From the NCBI GenBank assembly GCA_009937205.1, contig JAACCR010000014.1, positions 1 through 41,841 of the forward strand: a stretch of DNA of 41,841 nucleotides, given 5' to 3'. The translations under genes and the position numbers were made by a program. A model generated the notes under the pieces. That model ran no database searches. It was not told the origin of the DNA and was given only the letters and a program-made list of their open reading frames with translations. Shown here piece by piece: positions 35,681 to 41,841 of this stretch. The stretch is from Methanobacteriota archaeon. Its GTDB lineage: Archaea; Thermoplasmatota; Poseidoniia; Poseidoniales; Poseidoniaceae. Positions within the stretch are counted from its first letter, which is position 1, and each line of letters begins with the position of its first letter.

Positions 35681-37087
35681 TCAAGGGCAAATTCGCTTTC
35701 TATCGCGAGGGAACAGAACAGTTTCACGAACATTCTTAGCTCCTGTTAATTTCATTAGAATTCTTTCAACACCAAGTCCCCAGCCAGCGTGTGGTGGCAC
35801 TCCATGACGGAATCCAGCAACATAGAATTCAAATTCTTCAGGGTCTAAATCCATATCCTTTAGATTTTCAATAAGAACATCAATACGGTGTTCACGCTGA
35901 CCTCCGGAAGTTAATTCATCTCTTCCACAGTTTAGGTCAAATCCTCGGCTTAATTGGCGGTCAGTGCTACCCATCTCTCCGTCGATGTGATGGATGTAAA
36001 ACGGTTTTAATTCCATAGGCCACTGAGGTAGGAAATAGAATTGAGGTAAATCTACAGCGAGTAAATCAGAATTTTCAGCATCGATGTCATCGCCCCATTC
36101 TATCTTTCCACCCTTCTCTTTGATAATTCTAATAGCATCACAATATGATACACGTGGGAATGGAAGTTCAGGCACGATTAATTCAATTGGTTCTTCATCC
36201 TGAGTTGCTCGGAATTGATTGATTGTAGCAATGTGAGCGAGACATTCTTCATCCTCTGAGATAGATTGCCAGATATGGTGAATCATTCTTTCTAAAATTC
36301 CCATCACATCTTCATCGTTAGCCCAAGAACACTCGATATCGAATGAAATAAATTCATTCAAGTGACGATATGTATCATGCTTTTCAGCTCTAAATGCTGG
36401 ACCTATTTCGTAAATACGCTCAAGGCCGCCAGACATACACAATTGTTTGAATAATTGTGGAGATTGGTTTAGATAAGCAGGAGTTTCAAAATATGTCATA
36501 GGAAACAAATCAGTACCACCTTCGGTAGCAGTTGCCACTATTTTTGGAGTATGTGTTTCAATAAATCCTTCACTATTCAATTTCTCCCGACCATACTGTA
36601 GGACTTTTCCACGGAGACGGAACATGGCATTGATATGTGTGCGACGAAGATCTAAGAATCGGTTGTCAAGTCTTGTGTCCAGTTCTACATGGACTGTATC
36701 TGTGACTCCCAATGGAAGTGGTGCTTCGGCACGTGCGATTAAATTGACAGAAGTTGCTACGACTTCGTATGCAGGAGGTGGTGTAGGCACTCCCTCCTTC
36801 GCCTTTGGTGGGCGCTTCTCAGAAACTATGCCAGTAAACTGTAAAGTTGATTCACGGGTCATTCGCTGTACTAAATCCAGCGCTTCCTCACCGATATTAT
36901 CTTGTTTCAAGAATACTTGTGTTTTTCCAGTCCCATCTCTAAGGTCAACAAAACAAATCGCACCCTTGCCGCGATTCGCTTCCATAAAGCCTGCAATCGT
37001 CACTGCACTATCAACAAGTTCGGCACCTTTGCTCTGAATTTCGCCTAGAGTGTGGGTTCGATATGCGGTTGGCACATAGTTGCTCAT
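35681..37087 (-). CDS. aspS: Aspartyl-tRNA synthetase, archaeal type
   Basis: A class IIb synthetase charging tRNA(Asp). At 468 residues it is slightly longer than the usual archaeal enzyme (about 430-440). The N-terminal OB-fold anticodon domain covers about residues 8-120, then LDTRLDNRFLDLRR (136-149), THTPKIVATATEGGTDLFP, motif 2 FRAEKHDTYRHLNE (232-245), SGGQREHR and motif 3 GLGVERILM near the end. It lacks the long bacterial GAD insertion. At the positions said to separate discriminating from non-discriminating archaeal enzymes (Trp26 and Lys85 of Thermococcus), this protein has Glu36 and Lys97, so specificity is unclear by eye. It is divergent from metK. Confidence 0.96.
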   Translation of the reverse strand: MSNYVPTAYRTHTLGEIQSKGAELVDSAVTIAGFMEANRGKGAICFVDLRDGTGKTQVFLKQDNIGEEALDLVQRMTRESTLQFTGIVSEKRPPKAKEGVPTPPPAYEVVATSVNLIARAEAPLPLGVTDTVHVELDTRLDNRFLDLRRTHINAMFRLRGKVLQYGREKLNSEGFIETHTPKIVATATEGGTDLFPMTYFETPAYLNQSPQLFKQLCMSGGLERIYEIGPAFRAEKHDTYRHLNEFISFDIECSWANDEDVMGILERMIHHIWQSISEDEECLAHIATINQFRATQDEEPIELIVPELPFPRVSYCDAIRIIKEKGGKIEWGDDIDAENSDLLAVDLPQFYFLPQWPMELKPFYIHHIDGEMGSTDRQLSRGFDLNCGRDELTSGGQREHRIDVLIENLKDMDLDPEEFEFYVAGFRHGVPPHAGWGLGVERILMKLTGAKNVRETVLFPRDRKRICP

Positions 37088-37159
37088 GGTGCTGTGGGGC
37101 GGTCTGCCTCACATCAAAACATCGGTTCATCAATTAGCGTAATTAAGCGTATATTGAGT

Positions 37160-37174
37160 ATTCATTGAATGAAT
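37160..37174. promoter_or_regulatory. 15-bp palindrome in the aspS-metK divergent promoter region
   Basis: ATTCATT-G-AATGAAT is a perfect 7-1-7 palindrome within the A/T-rich spacer 37088-37258. TATA-like stretches (gtatatt, aaatatta) lie on both sides. It is about 85 bases upstream of metK and 70 bases upstream of aspS. It may be an operator; A/T-rich palindromes also occur by chance. Confidence 0.35.
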
Positions 37175-37258
37175 TAATTACTAAAATATTATCTTTGAGA
37201 ATATTATTTGTCAGTAATAGGCGTATTATTCATAAATGATTGTCTTGGGGAGCGATAT

Positions 37259-38497
37259 ATGCTGGCTGACCTGTTCTCATCGGAATCCGTTACTAGTGGC
37301 CATCCAGACAAATTATGTGATGCCATTTCTGATGCTATTGTGGATGCATGTCTTAGCGTCGATGCAAACGCAAGGGTTGCAGTTGAAACCTGTGTAAAAG
37401 GAAAAGATGACAAAAGTTTAATCGTACTTGTAGGAGAAGTTTCTCTTTCAGGAAATACACCTGATTACCAAGCGATTGCTCGTAACACTGCAGCCGCTAT
37501 TGGATATACCAGTCATGCGATTGGGATGGATGCAATGTCTCAAGAATTATGTGATGTACAAGTCCATATTACTACACAAGCGGCGAATATCGCTCAAGGT
37601 GTCAACAAGGATGGACTACAACAGGGTGCTGGTGATCAAGGACTAATGTTCGGATATGCTTGCACAGAAACAGAATCATATCCGGAATTAAAGGGTCGCT
37701 ATTTCCCGCTAGCAGCCGCACTTTCACAGAGGTTAACTCGTCGGCTTAGCGCAGTACGAGAACAAGGGATTTTGACTTGGGCTCGCCCTGATGGAAAGTC
37801 TCAAGTAACAGTTGAGTATGATGGAGAGGGGAATATCAAGCGGGTTCATACCGTAATTATTGCAATTCAGCATGATAAGAATCTGAAAGATCAATTTGAT
37901 GGTGATGAAGCAAAGGAACTGGAATTTGTTAGGCAGCAAGTTACTGAGCATGTTGTAAAGCATTCAATTCCAGCTCAATTACTTGACGAGGATTACAATC
38001 TAGTGGTAAATGGAACTGGACGATTTGCAGACCCGGGCGGTCCATATGCAGATGCAGGTTTAACCGGCCGTAAAATCATTGTAGATACCTATGGAGGAAT
38101 GGGTCGTCATGGTGGCGGTGCATTTTCTGGAAAAGACCCTTCAAAGGTTGACCGCTCAGCAGCATATGCCTCAAGATGGGCCGCAAAGCACGTAGTTGCT
38201 GCTGGATTGGCAGATATTTGCGAGATACAATTAGCATATGTTATCGGAGTTGCAGAACCTGTAAGTTTGAGGGTTGAAACCTTCGGAACTTCTTCACTAT
38301 CTGATAGGCAAATCGCTCAAAAAGTTTCAACTATTTTTGATTTCAGACCTGGTGCCATTACAAGTGATTTAAATTTGCTTAGACCAATCTATTCTCCATG
38401 CGCAGCTGGAGGGCATTTCGGAAGAGTTCCGGGGTCTAACGGTGAGTTCCCCTGGGAAGTCATCGATTCAGTAAAAATTGCAGCATTACAATCCTGA
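37259..38497 (+). CDS. metK: S-adenosylmethionine synthetase, bacterial-type
   Basis: MetK makes S-adenosylmethionine from methionine and ATP. This is the bacterial/eukaryotic family: FSSESVTSGHPDKLCDAISD (6-25), the ATP-binding GAGDQG (123-128), and the phosphate-binding GGGAFSGKDPSKVDRS (285-300). It has 412 residues from ATG 37259, somewhat above the usual 380-400. The start is preferred over 37208 because the family's first residues follow at once and GGGGAG precedes the ATG. Most archaea instead carry an unrelated-looking archaeal MAT (PF01941), so this gene is probably of bacterial origin. Base composition looks like that of its neighbours, so any transfer is old. Confidence 0.96.
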   Translation: MLADLFSSESVTSGHPDKLCDAISDAIVDACLSVDANARVAVETCVKGKDDKSLIVLVGEVSLSGNTPDYQAIARNTAAAIGYTSHAIGMDAMSQELCDVQVHITTQAANIAQGVNKDGLQQGAGDQGLMFGYACTETESYPELKGRYFPLAAALSQRLTRRLSAVREQGILTWARPDGKSQVTVEYDGEGNIKRVHTVIIAIQHDKNLKDQFDGDEAKELEFVRQQVTEHVVKHSIPAQLLDEDYNLVVNGTGRFADPGGPYADAGLTGRKIIVDTYGGMGRHGGGAFSGKDPSKVDRSAAYASRWAAKHVVAAGLADICEIQLAYVIGVAEPVSLRVETFGTSSLSDRQIAQKVSTIFDFRPGAITSDLNLLRPIYSPCAAGGHFGRVPGSNGEFPWEVIDSVKIAALQS

Positions 38498-38531
38498 GTC
38501 TGCTTAACAACTCAAAATGTAGCCATTATAC

Positions 38532-38546
38532 CGGCCCTAAGGGCCG
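38532..38546. repeat. GC-rich 6-bp inverted repeat between metK and the next surface gene
   Basis: CGGCCC-TAA-GGGCCG is a perfect inverted repeat in an otherwise A/T-rich spacer, 34 bases after the metK stop and 41 before the next ATG. It can form a short hairpin. No T-tract follows, so it is not a typical archaeal terminator; an operator or RNA hairpin is possible. Confidence 0.4.
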
Positions 38547-38587
38547 AACCTCTCAAGTGGGATGGATACCCCGCTAGTTTTGGTCCT

Positions 38588-41500
38588 ATGTCTTCACAAT
38601 CAACCCGTGCAGTGGCTCTCGTTGTTGTATTACTTATTGCAAGTCTAACGCCGTTAGCGTTTTCAGCCGCTGCAGATGAAGCGATTCACCTCTCAACAGA
38701 TGTAACTCATGTTAGCCTTAGTGATGGTCAATCTAGCAATGTTACTCTTACAATTAATAACAATGGTACTGGAATTGAGTCCTATAACGTCACAATCAAT
38801 TCAGCAACTCTATCCTCGGTTTGGGAGATAATTGCTAGTGAAGATGTAGTTGAAAATGTATTTCCTACTTGGTCAACCAATACTACGATTATAGTTAGAC
38901 TTGGTGAGGGAGGAACTCCTAGTGATAGTGGTTCATTCGACATTATCGTAACAGAGCCAGATGCTAATATTTCATCAACTACTACGGTTTTTGTATCGGT
39001 TGCACCGTCTTATGAGCCAGCACTAGAAAACAGTTGGTCCGGAGGTATATCTTTAGAACAGGGGGAAAATACCAATCTAACCTTCACAGCATGGAATTAT
39101 GGTTCAGTGGAGGACACATTCCTTCTAGATATCGAGCACGAACCAGATTTGACTACTTGGTGGCAAAACCAAACAGCAGTAATTGAGCCATGGGATGAAG
39201 CAAGTGGAAATGAAACTCTAATGTTTACTCAGCCTACAAATGGCACTTCCTATGATCTAATCAACGGTGCGATGAATGTAAGTGTTGAAATAAATCCACT
39301 TGAATCAAATGTATCGTATCTTTTGGAAGTTGTAGCAGAAGATGATTTGGGGATTCAACTATGGTCGTGGAATGATACACAAAATGGAACTCTGCTGATG
39401 GCAAACCTCTCTACAACATGGCAACCATTGGTCAACGGTAATATTACCATGACTGGAACATTATCAAGCAATGGAACTGCAATTGATTCTAATTCAATAC
39501 AACTTTGTCTCTACACATTAATTGGATGCGGAAGTGGTTCATCTGGCAACGGAACTGGAAACGGTACTGGCAACGGAACAGGTAATAGCACAAGTAGCAC
39601 CTCAATTCAAGCAAAGGGACTCGGTGGAACTCTGCCGGCAAATTGGAATGTATTTTGGCAAACTGATGAGTTGAATAATATCGCAGCAGGAGATTCAATG
39701 CAATCTACATTACAGATTGAAGTTCCAGTCGATGCAGAACCAGATTATTATGGATTCAGACTCTTCATCGCCTCAACAGAAGGCAATATTTCTTCATCAA
39801 CATTACTTGTCATCGAAGTGACGGAAGAATACGAAGTCTCCTTCTCATTCCTTTCACAAGAACAAGATTTCATTCCAGCAACATCAACAAATACCACCAT
39901 CCAAGCAACAAACTTGGGTAATGGTCATCAAAATTATTCCATGCAATTAAGTGTTAATGGAGGCCCATGTACGGCTTCATTACTTGAAATGGGGCCTCAC
40001 GGTTTTGATTCTGGAGAAGCCAAAGATATCGGTTTACAACTTGTAGTTGGAGAAAATGCAACCGCTTCAGATTCCTGTGATTTGACAATTAGTGCAGAAA
40101 CAGATATTGATGATACTCTCACATTAACAGCGGGAACATTTTCATTTACAATCGGAATTGATGAATTCGTTGATTTTACTATTGCAGTTCCTAATGGTGG
40201 TATTTCAGTAACTCCTGGAACACCTCTTGATTATGAGATCAGAGTAAATAACTCTGGTTCAGAAACTGTGACTTATTATCTTGATATTACAAATAATGAA
40301 GGTTTAACAACTTTGATTACTTCCTCAACAGGAGTATTAGTTGAATCCGGTCAAGTTGGACTATGGGCGGTTTCCACCGATGCTGACATTGGTCAATTAG
40401 GTCAACTAATACAACAATTCTCTCTCACTTATTCAGGTCTTACAGTATCGGCAGACCTTGACGTAGATGTTCAACCGATTGCATCTCTTGAGATGAATGG
40501 CCCACTAGACGGAAGAATTTCAGTCAAACCTGGACAGTCTTCGTCAATTGCCGTACAGTTAGTCAATACTGGGACACAAGATCTCTCTCTAGTTGCTTCT
40601 TTGTTTGGATTGCCTGCAGGAGCTGAAGTGGAATTAAGCCATTCTAGTGTGCAGATAGAAGCAGGTCAAAGTTTGCAAGTTAATCTCACAGTCAGCATGC
40701 TTTCAAGTGCTACAGCGGGTTCACACATGTTGACATTCTCCTACGGCGGAAATGGTACATCAGCAAGTCTATCCATTGATTTACAGATTTCACAAAAGGT
40801 AGAAGTTTTACTTTCAGGAACAACAGGAAGATTGGTTGCAGGTCCACTCTCTGGTGCTGAAATGATATTTGATATCACAAACCTTGGAACTACTTCCGAT
40901 ACTCTTCATATCAGTTTAGAAGATAATGGAGCATCGCAATGGTTTGAATTTGTATTATCTTCAACATCGGTCAGTTTGGATGCTGGGGCATCATCAGCGA
41001 TTACTCTTAGCGTTAGAGAAGCTTCCTCCGGAGCACCTAATGCTGGAACGGTAATCTCTTTGATGGTATCTTCATCTAAAGACACAACAGTCATGGATTC
41101 TATGAATCTCACCATCGAATCGCTACAAGCCGGCGCAATTATTACAGTAATCTCAGATGATGATAGCGCAAAACCTGGTGAAACAATTCACGGTAGCGTT
41201 GTGGTGACCAATAGTGGAACTGGAACTGATAATCTATTGCTGACTACTGTTGCTGATTTTGAATGTGGTGTTTCTGAATTACTTAACTTGGATGCAGGAG
41301 CATCAAGTCAAGCGATTAGTTGGTCTTGTATAATTCCTGAAAATGCAGCAGCAGGTATCTCTACTTTTGATTTCAGAGTGACATCGAGTGCAAGAACAAC
41401 TTTCGTTGAAGAAATAGTTGAAGTCTACACCGTTGAGCCAGTGTGGAGTGACCAAGGTGCGATTTTCATCGCAATCGGAAACGATGAACTAACTGTTCCA

Positions 41501-41841
41501 AATACTGGTGGTTCAAGTATGATCTTGACGCTTTCAAATCAAGCGAATTCAGTTGCTAATGGTAACTTGTCAGTCGTTGGAATGGGTGATGGATTATTCT
41601 CTATTGAATGGCAAAGGTTGTCAGATCAAGTAATGACTTCTGAATATACACTCGGTCCTGGCCAATCTGTTGATTTTTCAGTTCAATTTAATTCTTTAGT
41701 TAGTACCAAAAGCCATGCGGAATTGACTATTAGGGCTATCAGCCAAATCGGCTCTAGTACTAATCTAGATGATTCAAGAACTTTTACAGTAGACATCGAA
41801 GGTCCACAATTACCACCTTCCGGTATTTCACTTCCATTGGG
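38588..41841 (+). CDS. Large secreted protein with NEW3/CARDB-like repeats, C-terminus beyond the window
   Basis: From ATG 38588 the frame is open to the window end, 1084 residues and continuing. A signal peptide occupies about residues 1-33 (MSSQSTRAVALVVVLLIASL). The rest consists of repeated beta-sandwich domains of about 100 residues. Each has an N-x-G-T-type turn after a strand: TINNNGTGIESYNV, ATNLGNGHQNYS, VNNSGSETVTYY, VNTGTQDLSLVA, ITNLGTTSDTLHI and VTNSGTGTDNLLL. This is the pattern of NPCBM-associated NEW3 and CARDB adhesion domains. Sequons for N-glycosylation are frequent, including a GNGT repeat. No catalytic domain is visible in the part present. It is likely cell-surface attached or secreted; a C-terminal membrane anchor would be expected outside the window. 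Confidence 0.85.
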   Translation, partial: MSSQSTRAVALVVVLLIASLTPLAFSAAADEAIHLSTDVTHVSLSDGQSSNVTLTINNNGTGIESYNVTINSATLSSVWEIIASEDVVENVFPTWSTNTTIIVRLGEGGTPSDSGSFDIIVTEPDANISSTTTVFVSVAPSYEPALENSWSGGISLEQGENTNLTFTAWNYGSVEDTFLLDIEHEPDLTTWWQNQTAVIEPWDEASGNETLMFTQPTNGTSYDLINGAMNVSVEINPLESNVSYLLEVVAEDDLGIQLWSWNDTQNGTLLMANLSTTWQPLVNGNITMTGTLSSNGTAIDSNSIQLCLYTLIGCGSGSSGNGTGNGTGNGTGNSTSSTSIQAKGLGGTLPANWNVFWQTDELNNIAAGDSMQSTLQIEVPVDAEPDYYGFRLFIASTEGNISSSTLLVIEVTEEYEVSFSFLSQEQDFIPATSTNTTIQATNLGNGHQNYSMQLSVNGGPCTASLLEMGPHGFDSGEAKDIGLQLVVGENATASDSCDLTISAETDIDDTLTLTAGTFSFTIGIDEFVDFTIAVPNGGISVTPGTPLDYEIRVNNSGSETVTYYLDITNNEGLTTLITSSTGVLVESGQVGLWAVSTDADIGQLGQLIQQFSLTYSGLTVSADLDVDVQPIASLEMNGPLDGRISVKPGQSSSIAVQLVNTGTQDLSLVASLFGLPAGAEVELSHSSVQIEAGQSLQVNLTVSMLSSATAGSHMLTFSYGGNGTSASLSIDLQISQKVEVLLSGTTGRLVAGPLSGAEMIFDITNLGTTSDTLHISLEDNGASQWFEFVLSSTSVSLDAGASSAITLSVREASSGAPNAGTVISLMVSSSKDTTVMDSMNLTIESLQAGAIITVISDDDSAKPGETIHGSVVVTNSGTGTDNLLLTTVADFECGVSELLNLDAGASSQAISWSCIIPENAAAGISTFDFRVTSSARTTFVEEIVEVYTVEPVWSDQGAIFIAIGNDELTVPNTGGSSMILTLSNQANSVANGNLSVVGMGDGLFSIEWQRLSDQVMTSEYTLGPGQSVDFSVQFNSLVSTKSHAELTIRAISQIGSSTNLDDSRTFTVDIEGPQLPPSGISLPL
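39545..39592 (+). repeat. Four 12-bp tandem units encoding a GN(G/S)T linker
   Basis: Four 12-base units encode GNGT, GNGT, GNGT and GNST at residues 320-335 of the secreted protein. They differ at third codon positions, so the protein sequence and not the DNA is conserved. Each unit is an N-glycosylation sequon, giving a flexible, probably glycosylated linker between beta domains. Confidence 0.85.

Noticed and set aside
37088-37258. SAM riboswitch ahead of metK
   Set aside because: The spacer is A/T-rich without the paired helices of any SAM riboswitch class I know, and such riboswitches are essentially bacterial.
1-41841. CRISPR arrays, insertion sequences, integrases, toxin-antitoxin or phage genes
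   Set aside because: I found no regularly spaced direct repeats, transposase or integrase motifs, or phage-type genes on reading both strands.

Overview
The window looks like about 42 kb of chromosome from an uncultivated planktonic marine archaeon of the Thermoplasmatota, most likely Marine Group II (Poseidoniia) or a close relative. Archaeal markers are the replication factor C small subunit, GatD of the tRNA-dependent amidotransferase GatDE, an archaeal-type AspRS, and an elongator tRNA-Met with a canonical bulge-helix-bulge intron. The very large secreted beta-sandwich proteins with DNRLRE-type modules fit the same group. No rRNA is present, so the placement is inference. The DNA is moderately AT-rich and densely coding. 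No gap without a gene exceeds about 200 bases. I see no insertion sequence, integrase, CRISPR array or phage gene.

Layout. 1-4087 (minus): a formate-tetrahydrofolate ligase cut by the window edge, then a flotillin/NfeD membrane cluster with two small membrane proteins. 4182-8068 (plus): a shikimate dehydrogenase with a large insertion and a membrane-anchored surface protein carrying an alpha/beta-hydrolase domain whose nucleophile serine is glycine. 8070-11270 (minus): acyl-CoA carboxylase carboxyltransferase, gatD and the intron-containing tRNA-Met. 11370-13494: a membrane protein (plus), a possible 57-residue ORF (minus) and rfcS (minus). 13689-25425 (plus): a giant 3027-residue surface protein with seven regularly spaced DNRLRE-like modules, and a smaller relative sharing its Ig-like repeats and acidic, Trp-rich cytoplasmic tail. 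25437-33118: the catabolic block described below, interrupted by a membrane protein and panB. 33125-37087 (minus): a TPR protein, an atypical SDR, a kynurenine-formamidase-like hydrolase and aspS. 37259-41841 (plus): a bacterial-type metK and the start of another large secreted protein.

The most interesting part is 25.4-33.1 kb. It encodes an apparent 2-aminophenol-type ring-cleavage pathway. The catalytic LigB-family subunit (AmnB-like) retains all expected active-site residues. The partner subunit has lost them and is fused to a C-terminal RidA-family domain that closely resembles 2-aminomuconate deaminase. Nearby, a tight three-gene operon carries a luciferase-like flavin monooxygenase, an asparaginase II-family amidase and an aldehyde dehydrogenase of the ALDH8/2-aminomuconate-semialdehyde dehydrogenase type. 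Together the recognised enzymes would perform three consecutive steps: ring opening, semialdehyde oxidation and deamination. The monooxygenase and amidase are candidates for producing the aminophenol-type substrate. I do not know of such a fusion or such a pathway being described in this archaeal group, but I could not search.
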